DNA of 64,000 nucleotides from Pelagibius sp028280305 (GTDB taxonomy: Bacteria > Pseudomonadota > Alphaproteobacteria > Kiloniellales > Kiloniellaceae). Below are positions 22,587 through 32,300 of this stretch, piece after piece (position 1 is the first letter of the stretch; the number at the start of each line of letters is the position of its first letter). The position numbers and the translations under genes are program-made. The notes below the pieces were generated by a model, which saw nothing but the letters and a program-made list of their open reading frames with translations, was not told the DNA's origin and ran no database searches. The DNA is taken from assembly GCF_965233615.1 (NCBI RefSeq), contig NZ_OZ247495.1; one strand, given 5' to 3'.

Positions 22587-23627
22587 ATGCGATACTTCGA
22601 CGAACAGCTCGTCGCCAACTCGCGACCCCATGCGGCTTGGTGGAGCGATGTCTGCGCCGTTCGAGAATATTTCCACCGCACCGAAGACGGCATGGCCGAC
22701 GTTCACAACGCAGCCGCCGTGCTGCCGCGGGATGCCTGGCTGGATCTGGACGGCATCACGCGCCGCATCATGCGCGACGATGAGGGCCAGACCTTCATGG
22801 CCGACCTGATGCCGCTCGCCAAGGCGGTCAACATCGGCAAGTTGGTCCACCTCAACCGGGTTTCCAGCGATGCCGGCTCGGTCGTGCGCTCCATGAGCGG
22901 CCAAGTGCCGACCACCATGGATAAGGTGGTCTACGACTACCGGGGGTCGCCCGTGCCGATCTTCTCGACCGGCTACGGCCGGGAATGGCGTGAGTGGAAC
23001 ACCTTGTCGTCGGAGAACTTCGACGCCTTGGCGGACGACCAGGAGGCGCACACGGCGAAGATTCGCCGCGATATGGCGCTCTATGCGCTGGATGGTGATG
23101 CTGACATTACCTTCGAAGGCTACGATGCCACGGGCATTCGCACCAACCCGCTGTCGAAATCCATCGATCTCGGCGCCGGCGGTGCCAACATCGACCTGTC
23201 GGCACCAGCGACCACCTCTGACGCCATCGACGCCTTCTTCACCCAGACGTTTGGCGCGATGCTGGACGACAACTTGGTGATGCAGCCGGTGAACATCTAC
23301 GTTTCGCCCGAGATCGGCCGGAATTGGGACCGCTCCTATAGCGGCTCGTCCGGCTTCAAGGGCGGCACGCTGATGAGCTACCTGCTGACCAACCGCCGCA
23401 TCAACAAGATCGTCGTGACCTATGAACTGACGGGCAACGAGTTTTTCGGCTTTGTGCCGAATGCCGAGTTTGTCCGTCCGCTCATCGGTATGGCGACCAA
23501 TACGACGGTCATGACCCGCAACAACCCCACGGACAACTACAACTTCCTCGTCATGGGGGCGATGGGTCTGGAAATCAGGGCCGACTTCAGTGGCAAGTCC
23601 GGCGCGTTCTACAGCGTCTCGCTGTAG
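22587..23627 (+). CDS. Major capsid protein
   Basis: A 346-residue protein placed after the protease and decoration genes. MPLAKAVNIGKLVHLNRVSS and the long helix region with EREWNTLSSENF-like text (YGREWREWNTLSSENFDALA) fit an HK97-fold shell protein. The C-terminal IGMATNTTVMTRNNPTDNYNF resembles the P-domain strands of related capsids. Size and position agree with a shell subunit. Confidence 0.85.
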   Translation: MRYFDEQLVANSRPHAAWWSDVCAVREYFHRTEDGMADVHNAAAVLPRDAWLDLDGITRRIMRDDEGQTFMADLMPLAKAVNIGKLVHLNRVSSDAGSVVRSMSGQVPTTMDKVVYDYRGSPVPIFSTGYGREWREWNTLSSENFDALADDQEAHTAKIRRDMALYALDGDADITFEGYDATGIRTNPLSKSIDLGAGGANIDLSAPATTSDAIDAFFTQTFGAMLDDNLVMQPVNIYVSPEIGRNWDRSYSGSSGFKGGTLMSYLLTNRRINKIVVTYELTGNEFFGFVPNAEFVRPLIGMATNTTVMTRNNPTDNYNFLVMGAMGLEIRADFSGKSGAFYSVSL

Positions 23628-23644
23628 CGCCAACCGGACCCGAC

Positions 23645-23668
23645 GGGGCGGCTCTCCGGGGCCGCCCC
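23645..23668 (+). other. Strong hairpin after capsid gene
   Basis: GGGGCGGC pairs perfectly with GCCGCCCC around an 8-nt loop, 17 bp after the capsid stop. No T-run follows, so it is more likely an mRNA-stabilising or attenuating hairpin than a full terminator. Confidence 0.5.
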
Positions 23669-23692
23669 ATTCTCTCGACAAAGGAAAGCACC

Positions 23693-24001
23693 ATGAAGCG
23701 AATTGAGATCACGGGGCGCGGCCTCTACGGCAAGGGCGGTAAGGAATTCGCCCTCGGGACCCAGCTTGAGGTTTCAGAGGTTCCCCGGGGCTGGGCTTCG
23801 CGCTGCCGCGTCCTCAACGATGACGACGGCAAGACGCTGGTCACCAATCCTGCTGACACCCTCGAAGGCGGGCAGGAAGACGACGATTTGGCTGCTCTGC
23901 GCGCCGAATACGAGGAAGCCGTCGGCAAGAAGCCATTCAACGGCTGGGACGCCGATACCCTGCGGGAGAAGATCGCCGCCGCCAAAGCCGCCAGCGAGTA
24001 A
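23693..24001 (+). CDS. Small head protein with HeH/LEM-like C-terminus
   Basis: A 102-residue protein with an N-terminal strand-rich part (MKRIEITGRGLYGKGGKEF). The C-terminal helix-extension-helix reads EYEEAVGKKPFNGWDADTL, a short module often seen in phage head genes of this position. AAAGGAA precedes the ATG. Confidence 0.65.
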   Translation: MKRIEITGRGLYGKGGKEFALGTQLEVSEVPRGWASRCRVLNDDDGKTLVTNPADTLEGGQEDDDLAALRAEYEEAVGKKPFNGWDADTLREKIAAAKAASE

Positions 24002-24020
24002 CCGGGCGAGAGAGGCACCG

Positions 24021-24539
24021 ATGCCCTACGGGACCGACCAAGGCTTCACCGATTGGCTAGCTGCGCGCGGTTATACGCTGCCCGGGGATGCGCCGTCGGG
24101 GGCAGTACTGCGTCAACTGGGTAGCGATTACGTCGATTCCACCTACGGGCCGCGCTTTCGCGGGCAGCCCACCGCCGGCTATACGCAGGCCGAGGCTTGG
24201 CCGCGCACCGGCGCGACGGCCCACGGCGGCGCGATTCCTGATGACGTGGTGCCGGTAGCGGTCGAGCAGGCCAGCTACTATGCGGCATGGCAGGAGGCCT
24301 CGTCTCCCGGATCGCTAAGTGCCGTGCAGTCCCAGGCGGGGCTGGTTAAGCAGGAGCGAGTCGAGGGCGCTGTCAGCGTCACCTATCAGGACGTTCAGCA
24401 AGAAAGTACCGTGCCGTACGATCCGCTGAAGCCCGACGCTTCGACGCCGATCCTCACAAAGGTTGACGGCATGCTGAAGCCCTACCTTGTACTGGCCGAC
24501 TTCGGGGTCGGCGCATGGACTGTGGGGCCAGATATCTAA
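24021..24539 (+). CDS. Head-tail connector, DnaT-like ssDNA-binding (misnomer) family
   Basis: ATG 24021 follows GAGAGG and gives 172 residues. The start (MPYGTDQGFTDWLAARGYTL) and LGSDYVDSTYGPRFRG are typical of the phage family labelled DnaT-like single-stranded DNA-binding. Its position after the capsid indicates a connector or head-completion role. The later half (EQASYYAAWQEASSPGSLSA) matches the helical adaptor pattern. Confidence 0.8.
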   Translation: MPYGTDQGFTDWLAARGYTLPGDAPSGAVLRQLGSDYVDSTYGPRFRGQPTAGYTQAEAWPRTGATAHGGAIPDDVVPVAVEQASYYAAWQEASSPGSLSAVQSQAGLVKQERVEGAVSVTYQDVQQESTVPYDPLKPDASTPILTKVDGMLKPYLVLADFGVGAWTVGPDI

Positions 24540-24970
24540 TGCCGGGTTTCGACTATGCGGCGTCCCAGGCCACCGCGCAGCGCCTATTGGAGCGGTTCCG
24601 GCAAGGCACCATCCGCCTTGTCCGCACTATACCGGGTACGCCTGATCCTGCCGAGCCGTGGGTGCCCGTGGCAGATACGGTCGAGACCTATCGCCTGAAC
24701 GCCACCGCCAAGTCCGTGTCGGACAAGCTGGTGGACGGCAGCCTGATCAAGGTCACCGATACCGAGATCACAGCCGGCGCCACGATGGAGCTTGAGAGTG
24801 TCCTGGTCGATGGCGTGCCGGATGGAGGTGCCACCTTGGGGCCAACCCAGATCGAGATAAAGCCCGCCGATGGCATTACCCTGGATGGCGAGGCCGCGGC
24901 AGTCCTGAGGGTCATGCGGGTGCCGCGGGCCGGGGTGGCGGTGGCCTGGAAGCTGATTGTGAGGAACTGA
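24539..24970 (+). CDS. Head-closure or connector protein, putative
   Basis: A 143-residue beta-rich protein from ATG 24539 in a TAATG overlap. It contains TPDPAEPWVPVADTVETYRL and a C-terminal VAVAWKLIVRN strand. Proteins of this size directly after the adaptor are usually head stoppers. No family named with certainty. Confidence 0.65.
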   Translation: MPGFDYAASQATAQRLLERFRQGTIRLVRTIPGTPDPAEPWVPVADTVETYRLNATAKSVSDKLVDGSLIKVTDTEITAGATMELESVLVDGVPDGGATLGPTQIEIKPADGITLDGEAAAVLRVMRVPRAGVAVAWKLIVRN

Positions 24971-24971
24971 G

Positions 24972-25178
24972 ATGACCGACAAGCCGACTCTCGTCGACAT
25001 CCCGCCGAAAGACGACTTCCGCGCCGCACTGGACGGACTGCGGCGCGATCTGCCGAAGTTGGCCGAGCATGCGGCCCTGGTGGCTCAGATGAAGCGAGCC
25101 TACTTCGACGCGCTGGTGAAGGAGGGCTTCACCGAGGCGCAAGCCCTGGATCTCTGTAAGCATTCCGTGGCGCTGTGA
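24972..25178 (+). CDS. Small phage structural-region protein
   Basis: A 68-residue helical protein ending FTEAQALDLCKHSVAL, a UBA-like or HTH-like short helix pair. It fits exactly between two head genes with 1-3 bp gaps. Confidence 0.65.
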   Translation: MTDKPTLVDIPPKDDFRAALDGLRRDLPKLAEHAALVAQMKRAYFDALVKEGFTEAQALDLCKHSVAL

Positions 25179-25181
25179 CGC

Positions 25182-26207
25182 ATGGCCCGTCGCCCGACAC
25201 CTCGACAGCGCATCGATGCCCTGCTGGACCGCCTGGAGCCCGGCCTGCGCCGCGCCTTCATGGACGCCGTGAACGATATTCGCTCGCGCGCCGAACTCGG
25301 CCGCATCGTGGAGCGCCTGGAGGTGGGGGACATCGAAGGCGCTCTGCGGTCACTTCATATCGACCGCGCTGCCTTTGGGGTATTCGAGGATGAGATCAGG
25401 CAGGCCTTCACGGAAGGCGGCCGGGACGCGGCGGAGCAACTGCCAAGGGTGCCCGACCTGGGCGGCGGGCGGCTTGTGCTGCGCTTTGATGCCCGCAACC
25501 CACGCGTCGAGCGGATACTTGCGGATCATTCGGCCACGCTGGTGACGCGCATCATCGATGACATGCGCCAAGCCTCGCGCCAAGTGCTGGCGGCGGGGCA
25601 GGTCGCCGGGAGCAATCCGCGCATCACGGCCCTTGACCTGATCGGGCGGGTGTCCCGCGCTAGCGGAAGACGGGAAGGCGGAATCTTGGGCCTGACAGCT
25701 CAGCAGGAAGGTTACCTCGCTTCTGCAAGAGCGGAGTTGCTGTCTGGCGATCCTGCGGCCATGCGGAACTACCTGACCCGTGAACGCCGGGATCGGCGCT
25801 TCGACCGGCAGGTGGCGGCTGCGATCCGCGAGGGGCGCGCATTGACCCGCATACAGGTGAGCAAGATCACGGGGCGCTATTCCGACCGCCTCTTGCAGCT
25901 TCGCGGCGAAGCGGTAGCAAGGACCGAAACGCTGTCGGCTCTGAACGCCGGCAAACACGAAGCCGCAGAACAGATGATCGAGCAGAGCGGGATCGATCGG
26001 CAGACAGTCACGAAGGTATGGCGCGCGACGAGGGACGGGCGTACCCGCGACAGCCATGCGTCGCTAAACGGGCAGACTGTCGGTATGGACGCTCGGTTCT
26101 CCAACGGGCTGCTGTACCCTGGCGAGCCGGGCGCCCCGGCGGCGGAGATCGTTAACTGCCGCTGCACACCGATCTACCGTGTCGACCACCTGAGCGGGTT
26201 GACCTGA
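25182..26207 (+). CDS. Phage minor head protein, Mu gpF/SPP1 gp7 family
   Basis: A 341-residue protein whose C-terminal third shows the Mu F-like signature: ARTETLSALNAGKHEA, KVWRATRDGRTRDSHASL, then LYPGEPGAPAAEIVNCRCT with the conserved N-C-R-C. The N-terminal part is helical. Such proteins sit inside the head near the portal and assist DNA packaging or ejection. Confidence 0.88.
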   Translation: MARRPTPRQRIDALLDRLEPGLRRAFMDAVNDIRSRAELGRIVERLEVGDIEGALRSLHIDRAAFGVFEDEIRQAFTEGGRDAAEQLPRVPDLGGGRLVLRFDARNPRVERILADHSATLVTRIIDDMRQASRQVLAAGQVAGSNPRITALDLIGRVSRASGRREGGILGLTAQQEGYLASARAELLSGDPAAMRNYLTRERRDRRFDRQVAAAIREGRALTRIQVSKITGRYSDRLLQLRGEAVARTETLSALNAGKHEAAEQMIEQSGIDRQTVTKVWRATRDGRTRDSHASLNGQTVGMDARFSNGLLYPGEPGAPAAEIVNCRCTPIYRVDHLSGLT

Positions 26208-26208
26208 T

Positions 26209-26619
26209 ATGGCCGGCACCTTCAGCGCCGCTGTAGACCGGTGGACGCTGAAAACCAAGCGCCGCACCGAGGCTGTCTTCAGGACCGCGACGCAGTATGT
26301 AGTCGAGGACGTGCTGGAGCGCACGCCGGTCGATACCGGCTACCTCCGGGCCAGTCTGACGGTTACCTTCAACGGCCCGGTGCCGGCGAGGGGACAGCAG
26401 GGCGACGGCTACATGGCCCCGCCCTTCGCACTGGTGATCGCGGGGGCGCAACTGGGTCAGGTCATCTACGCCAGTTTCGGGGCCAACTACGCCCTGCCGG
26501 TCGAGTATGGCAAGGAAGGCCGGGAAGGCGCCGGCATGGTGCGCTTGGCCGCCCAGGCATGGCCGCAGCATGTCGCTAAGGCTGTGGCGGAGGCGAAGGC
26601 GGCAGTAAAGGGTTCCTAG
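26209..26619 (+). CDS. Tail completion/neck protein, HK97 gp10-like
   Basis: A 136-residue protein with the gp10 signature TPVDTGYLRASL and a later ANYALPVEYG strand. These proteins join the finished tail to the head. ATG 26209 follows the minor head gene with a one-base gap. Confidence 0.85.
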   Translation: MAGTFSAAVDRWTLKTKRRTEAVFRTATQYVVEDVLERTPVDTGYLRASLTVTFNGPVPARGQQGDGYMAPPFALVIAGAQLGQVIYASFGANYALPVEYGKEGREGAGMVRLAAQAWPQHVAKAVAEAKAAVKGS

Positions 26620-26773
26620 CCCGCTCAAGCCAAACAAGGGCGCCATAGAGCCCCGCCAGCGCAATCCTGAGGGCGTCGCGCCCGTCCTGAGTGGCGCCGT
26701 CGGCCTCAAGCACCTGTCGCATCAGATCGTGCAGCAGGATCTCGGCATCATCGTCTGAAAGTGGCTCGCTCAC
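26576..26773 (-). CDS. Reverse-strand small ORF in the late operon
   Basis: A GTG at 26773 opens 65 residues (GTG-SEPLSDDDAEILLHDLMRQ..., ...IALAGLYGALVWLERARN). It fills a 175-bp gap that has no plausible plus-strand gene. Its composition is that of a small helical protein. No good ribosome site precedes the GTG, so the call is tentative. It overlaps the gp10-like gene by 44 bp. Confidence 0.42.
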   Translation of the reverse strand: MSEPLSDDDAEILLHDLMRQVLEADGATQDGRDALRIALAGLYGALVWLERARNPLLPPSPPPQP

Positions 26774-26794
26774 GGGCTGGAGGGTAACACTGGA

Positions 26795-27208
26795 ATGGCG
26801 TCGGTAGAGGTCAATATCTGGATGGCCCTTCGTGGTCGACTGGAAACGCTCAGCGTTATTCCGGCCGCCCCGGTAGTCTACCCAAAGGAGGACGCGCCGG
26901 CAGGCAGGTATCTGCGGGTACAGCACCTTCCCAATCGTCTATCTCGCTTTGCCGTGGGGTCGGACGGATCCAACGAGCGGCCCGGTATCCTGCAGGTCAG
27001 CGTCATGTCGCCCATTGAGACGCAGGAGACCGCCGAGGTCGACATGGAGGTGGCCGGCCAAGTCGCGGCGCACTTCCCCGCGGATCTGATGCTGGAATTT
27101 GGCGGCTTGCAGGTCCGTATCACCAGGGCGCCCGATGTAGCCGGCGCTTACCGCGATGAGGCTCATTGGCGCACGCCGGTTTCGATTCCGTATGAGGCTC
27201 TGATCTAA
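26795..27208 (+). CDS. Tail terminator protein (DUF4128-like)
   Basis: A 137-residue protein: VNIWMALRGRLETL at the start, YLRVQHLPN in the middle, then ILQVSVMSPIETQETAEVDMEVAG. This is the strand-helix order of lambda U-like tail terminators, which cap the tail tube. GGAGGG lies 11 bases before the ATG. Confidence 0.8.
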   Translation: MASVEVNIWMALRGRLETLSVIPAAPVVYPKEDAPAGRYLRVQHLPNRLSRFAVGSDGSNERPGILQVSVMSPIETQETAEVDMEVAGQVAAHFPADLMLEFGGLQVRITRAPDVAGAYRDEAHWRTPVSIPYEALI

Positions 27209-27237
27209 CCCCATTCCCGGCAGAGACCGGGTCGACG

Positions 27238-27261
27238 CCCTGGCCGCGCGCCGGGGTTTTC
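27238..27261 (+). terminator. Intrinsic terminator inside the late operon
   Basis: CCCTGGC (27238-27244) pairs with GCCGGGG (27250-27256), including one G-T pair, around a CGCGC loop, followed by TTTT. It separates the tail terminator gene from the tail tube gene. Confidence 0.6.
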
Positions 27262-27285
27262 TTCATGCCATAAAGGAGACCCCAA

Positions 27286-28077
27286 ATGGCCATCCATAAG
27301 ACAGCAGGTGCCCGGCTTTTCATCAGCCCCACGGTAGCTCTGCCCGATACGATCAACGCCATGTCCGACGTGGACGCACTCGCGTATTTCGAGGCCCTGG
27401 TCGATTGGATTGAGATCGAGGAGGTCGAGGAGTACGGCGAGATTGGCGATTCCTCGGAGGAAATCAACTTCACGGCGGTGGGCAATCGTCGCGTGAGAAA
27501 GCTCAAGGGCCCGCGCAATGCCGGCACACAAGCGGTCGTTGTGGGCCGAGATCCGCTGGACGATGGCCAGGTGCAGCTCATCGCTGCAGAGGCGACGGAC
27601 TTCAACTATCCGATCCGCATCGAGTTGGATGACGCGCGGTCGGTGAACCACAGCAAGTCGACGCTGTATTATGCCGGCTTGGTCATGTCGAAGCCGACAG
27701 GATTGGCGAACGTCTCGTCCGTAACGCGCCGGACCTTCAATATCGGGATCAACACGGCGGTCTACGAAGTTGCAAGCGCCAATCTGGTGGCGCCGGTCAA
27801 CGCGCTCCTGCCTTCGGTCTCTGGCGTGGCGCAGGACGGACAAGTCCTCACTGCTATCGAAGGGTTGTGGAACAACGATCCCACGAGCTTTTCCTACCAG
27901 TGGCAGGCCGACGCCCTCGGAAACGGCACATATGCCGATATCGGTGGCGCGACGGCCAAGACCTATACGCTGGCCACGGACCAAGTTGGCGACAGCGTCC
28001 GCGTCATCGTCACGGCCACCAATGCGGCCGGATCGACGCCTGCCAACAGCGCCGGCACAGCCCTGGTGGCCGCCTAA
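27286..28077 (+). CDS. Major tail (tube) protein with C-terminal Ig-like domain
   Basis: A 263-residue protein. Residues about 1-170 form the tube domain (EVEEYGEIGDSSEEINF, VRKLKGPRNAGTQAVVVG). Residues about 175-263 form a beta-sandwich Ig-like repeat (QDGQVLTAIEGLWNNDPTSF, YQWQADALGNGTYADIGGAT), a decoration frequent on siphovirus tail tubes. AAAGGAG precedes the ATG. It is followed by the chaperone genes, as expected for a tube protein. Confidence 0.88.
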   Translation: MAIHKTAGARLFISPTVALPDTINAMSDVDALAYFEALVDWIEIEEVEEYGEIGDSSEEINFTAVGNRRVRKLKGPRNAGTQAVVVGRDPLDDGQVQLIAAEATDFNYPIRIELDDARSVNHSKSTLYYAGLVMSKPTGLANVSSVTRRTFNIGINTAVYEVASANLVAPVNALLPSVSGVAQDGQVLTAIEGLWNNDPTSFSYQWQADALGNGTYADIGGATAKTYTLATDQVGDSVRVIVTATNAAGSTPANSAGTALVAA

Positions 28078-28165
28078 CCAGCTTCGCGCGTGAAGACGGG
28101 CCGCCCTGCTGTCGGGGCGGGGCGGTCCACCCCGACTCCCGACACCAAACCGACAAGGTGACAAG

Positions 28166-28630
28166 ATGACTGAGAAAAAGGCGGCCTCTGCGGTCGCGGA
28201 AGACGTGTTCGACGTTTCCGAAGCCGACTCCATCGACGAAGCCGAGATGGAAGTCCTCGTGAACGGCAAGCCGACGGGATGGACGTGGACCTTCGCCGGC
28301 CCGGGCCACCCGCAGACCATCGCGCTAGGCGACAAAATGGCAAAAGAGCGGTTGGCCGAGGAGCGCCTGCAAGAGCAGGCCCGCGTCAACGGCCGGAAGT
28401 GGAAGGCACCCGTCGAGACCGTCGATGATGCGCGCTCGCGCAATGTCGGCCTGGTCGTCGGACGCCTGCTGGGCTGGTCTCCGGTGAAGATGAACGGCGA
28501 GGACTACCCATTTTCGCCTGCGAATGCCAAGACGCTGCTGATGGATCACCGCAAGGGCCAGCTTCTGCTACAGGCTCTTGAGTTCATCGGGGATGAGAAC
28601 TCTTTTACTCCGCGCTCGGAGACAGCCTGA
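28166..28630 (+). CDS. Tail assembly chaperone (G-like)
   Basis: A 154-residue protein between the tube and tape-measure genes. It has an acidic N-terminus, a strand-rich core (MEVLVNGKPTGWTWTFAGPG) and a C-terminal helix ending ENSFTPRSETA. Phages of this type make this protein and a longer frameshifted form that wraps the tape measure during tail assembly. AAGGTGA precedes the ATG. Confidence 0.8.
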   Translation: MTEKKAASAVAEDVFDVSEADSIDEAEMEVLVNGKPTGWTWTFAGPGHPQTIALGDKMAKERLAEERLQEQARVNGRKWKAPVETVDDARSRNVGLVVGRLLGWSPVKMNGEDYPFSPANAKTLLMDHRKGQLLLQALEFIGDENSFTPRSETA

Positions 28631-29040
28631 CAGCCTGGGCCGAGCGCAGTTTTGATCTTGATCGGGTAGAGGAGGGGCGGTCTCGGCGTGACAGGCTGGA
28701 GTCCCGCCTGGATCGCGCCGTTCGGAAAGAACGGCAGGATGTGGTGGATGAACTGGAGGCCCAGCTTGCCACTCCGCCTTTCCCACTCGCGATCGAATAT
28801 CTCTATCTGGCATGGATGCGCCTCAGGAAGCGCAAAGGGGCGGGGATGACCGGGCCGGCCCCTATCGAATGGCCCGATATCGACGCCTTCTGCCGCTTGA
28901 CCGGGCAACGCCTTGCGCCTTGGGAGGTCAGGATTATCGAGGCGCTTGATGACGTGCATCAGCGCGTCATGGCCTTGGATGAACGCGACCCCGAGGCTAT
29001 GAAGGCCAGCCTCCTTCAGGCTGGGAAGGCAAGGAGGTAG
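28597..29040 (+). CDS. Tail assembly chaperone extension (T-like), by -1 frameshift
   Basis: The -1 frame is open from 28597 to 29040 and reads as coding sequence well before any start codon (YSALGDSLTAWAERSFDLD, SRRDRLESRLDRAVRKERQD). A TTTT run at 28603-28606 lets Phe-tRNA slip from TTT (28604) to TTT (28603), giving a fused product of about 291 residues. The C-terminal part (IEYLYLAWMRLRKRKGAG) is basic. A separate start at GTG 28741 is the alternative. Confidence 0.65.
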   Translation, partial: ELFYSALGDSLTAWAERSFDLDRVEEGRSRRDRLESRLDRAVRKERQDVVDELEAQLATPPFPLAIEYLYLAWMRLRKRKGAGMTGPAPIEWPDIDAFCRLTGQRLAPWEVRIIEALDDVHQRVMALDERDPEAMKASLLQAGKARR

Positions 29041-29260
29041 AGGTTGGCCGGGCACTCTCTGAGCCTCCGGTCTTATCGGCAATTCGCTGAAGCAGTGACA
29101 CCATTCGGCCCAACGCCAGAAAAACCGCCGACAGCATGATTAGGCTGGCGGCCACCATCAAAGCGTCACCCAAAGGGAGGACGCGGGGGAAAACCGCGAC
29201 AACGGCGATGCTGGCCCCAACCCAGCAAAGCCCGGCGATGAAATATAGAAACACAGTCAT
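28997..29260 (-). CDS. Reverse-strand two-TM membrane protein
   Basis: ATG 29260 opens 87 residues with two hydrophobic segments (MTVFLYFIAGLCWVGASIAV and ALMVAASLIMLSAVFLALG) and a hydrophilic, serine/proline-rich C-tail. AAGGGGG lies upstream. It fills the 270-bp gap between the chaperone and tape-measure genes in reverse orientation, a typical moron position. It overlaps the chaperone extension by 44 bp. Confidence 0.68.
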   Translation of the reverse strand: MTVFLYFIAGLCWVGASIAVVAVFPRVLPLGDALMVAASLIMLSAVFLALGRMVSLLQRIADKTGGSESARPTSTSLPSQPEGGWPS

Positions 29261-29313
29261 CTCGCTAACCCCCTTCAGATTCAGCCGCTGACAGTAACTA
29301 ACAAGGTCATTCA

Positions 29314-32300
29314 ATGGAAGATCTGGCGACTCTGGGCCTGGAGGTCGATTCTCGTCCGGTCGACAATGCGTCCAAGGATTTGGACCGCCTAAGTGCGGCC
29401 GCAGAGAAGGCTGAGCGCGCCACGACCGGCGGTCTTGGCAAGATTGGGCACGAGGGCGGTCAGTCCATGGATCGCCTGGAGCGTGCAAGCCGGAAGGCTG
29501 CGGATGCCCTGGGCGGCCTAGAAGCTCGCGGTCGCGCCGCCGCCGGCCGTTTGGGGGTGCTGGGCGATGTTCTGGCTACGCTTGGTCCGGCTGGGCTAGC
29601 CGTAGCCGCCACAATTGGGGTCATAACTGCCGGGTTGATCCGTCTCGGCAAGTCGATCATCGACAACGCTCGTGTTCTGGAGTCCTTGCGGGCGCAACTC
29701 CAGACCGTGACTGGGTCGGCGGACTTAGCGGCGGTGGCTTTCGACCGCATCCTGGAGTTCGCCAAGAGGACTCCGTTTGAAGTCACCAACATCGTCACAG
29801 CCTTCAATCGCCTGAAGGCTGCTGGCATTGACCCGACCACCGAGCGCCTTCAGGTCTTTGGCGATACGGCGGCCGCCTTCGGTCGCGACATCACAGATTT
29901 TTCAGAAGCCGTCATCGGCGCCGTTACGGGCGAGACAGAGCGGCTGAAGCAGTTCGGCATTATTACTCGAATTGAGGGTGATCGCGTGCGGTTCACCTTC
30001 CGCGGACTAACTCGCGAGGTGACGCGCGACGCTGCCGAGATTGTCGCCGCCTTGGAGGACATCGGGCGCCAGAACTTTGCCGGCGGTATGGCCCGCCAAT
30101 CCGAAACCCTGGTCGGTGTTACGTCGAATCTTGACGATGCATGGTCTGCCCTTCGAGACACCATAGATCAGGCGGTAGGTGTTTCCGAAAAGTACAAAGA
30201 CGCCCTCAAGCTTCTGACCGAGGAGTTGAACAAGAACGAAGAGGCCGTGAAGCGGCTAGACGGTTCAACTATTGAGGGTCTTGAGTATCGCCGTTTTGAA
30301 ATCATCTCGGACCTGAGTGCGTTGGCCGCGCAAGCGGCGGCGAGACGCGCTGAGATCGAAACGCTCAGCCCGGTCGCTCGCAGCCTCGGGTTTGGCCCAT
30401 CAATGGTGGAAGAGGACCTGGACGCGCTGAATCGTGAGGAGAAGGCCGCCAAGGAACTGCGCGACCGTCTGGTCGAGGTGAATGCCGAGATAAGCAAGAA
30501 GCACAGGATACAGGCCCAAACCACGCTTCTTGAAGCCGAGCAACAGCGCATTCAGGCAGCGGCTCTGGAGGCCGCGAAAGCTGAGGAAGAAGCCGCCAAG
30601 CGCGCCGAGGAAGCCCGCAAGGAAGCAGAGAAGGCCGCGGCGACGGCTGCCCGTGTCCGCAAGCAGGCATTGGGCGACATCGCATCCCTTGAGGCGGAGA
30701 ATGCGGCTGCGGGCCTGGATGGACTCGATGCGCTGGCTCATGCGCGAGACGTGGAACTTGCCGAGCAAAAAAAGCGGCTGGACAAAGGGATCATCCTGGC
30801 TGAGGAATTCGCTCGCGCCCGCTTGGCTATCGAAGGCCGGTATCACAAGGAAGTGGCCGTCCTTGATGAGCGGGCCGCCGAAGAACTGCGCCGGCAGCAG
30901 GAGCGCGAAGCGGATCGGATCGCCAAGGACCGCCAGCGCGAGGCCGAACGGGCTACCGAAAAGCGACTGCGCGATGCGGAGAGAGAGGCGGAGCGGCAGG
31001 CCGAGATAATGCAGCAGCCCTTCCTGAACGCGATCGACGGGATACAGGATTCCTTCGTCGATTTCTTCGAGGATGTGCTCAACGGCGGGGTTAATAGCTT
31101 CAGGGACCTGGCCGACTCAGCAAAGCAGATTATGATTCGCCTGGCGGCCGAGGTCGCGGCGTTGCTGGTGTTCCGGCCCGTGGTCGGCGGTGTTCTCGGC
31201 TCGGCGGGCTTGGGTGGTCTGGCGGGGCAGCTCGGCGCGTCGGCATCCTCTCTGCCAGGTGGGGGCGGTGGCTTTGGGTTCGGCGTTCCGTCCATCCCCG
31301 GACTCGACAGCTTGTTCGGCGCGTCCGGCAGCCTGACGACGGCGCTGAACAGCTTCGGCGCCAGTCTCGGCTTTGCGGCGCCGGGCGGCACGGCGGCCAG
31401 CCTGGGGGTCGCTGCCGTGCCGGGTGGTGTCGGCAACGCCGCCTCGACGGGCGGACTCTTCGGCTCGACCACCTTTAGCAGCTTCCTCGGCGGTGCCGGG
31501 CTCGGCTTTGGGGCCGGCTCGCTGTTGAACAGCCTGGTCGGCGGCAATCCTGTCGGGGGCACCATCGGCTCGGCCGCCGGCGGGCTGGCTGGGGCCGCGA
31601 TCGGCTCCGCCATTCTTCCGGGCATCGGCACGGTCCTGGGCGGCCTCCTCGGCGGTTCCGGGGGCGGTCTGTTCGGCGGTCTCTTCGGCGGCGACGGGCG
31701 CACGGTTGGGCCGAATGCGGTTGCCAGTCTCGGCGTTTCAAACGGTGCGCTCGTTTTCGGCACCGCCAACGCCGACAACGGCGGCAACCGTGCCGAGGCG
31801 GAGCGGTTCGCCCGCGACGTGGCGAGCACCTACAACGCCATCGTGGAATCGTTGGGGGCAGAAATCCTCAACGCCGGCGTCAACCAGGTCGGCACTTTCG
31901 GCGGGCAGTTCCGGGTCGGCCGGGCCTACAACGAAGGGCGTCTCGACCGCGCGCTCGGCACCGACTACCGCAGCGCGGTTGAACAGTCGGTTCTGTTCGG
32001 CTTCGGTCGTGCCGATTTGAGCGGCATCGATCCCGCCTTGGAAGAGGCGGTGAACCGCGCGGGTCAGATCAGCAAAGATCTCGACGAGTTCATGGCGAAC
32101 ATATCGCTGGCAAAAGCGATTCTCGGTGACGATCTGTTCGACGTTGAGGAGATTACCCAGGCCGAACAGGCGATAAAGCGTCTCAACGCAACGTTCGAAG
32201 ACGCTGCTTCGCGTGCCGAAGCGCTGGGACTGGATGTCGCGAAGGTCGAGGATCTGCACGCCAAGGCGCTGCAGGACATGACGGATGGCTTCGACGAGGC

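Noticed and set aside
22398..23681. Minus-strand 427-codon frame opposite the capsid gene
   Set aside because: Histidine/arginine/glycine-rich shadow of a high-GC gene with no motif or ribosome site.
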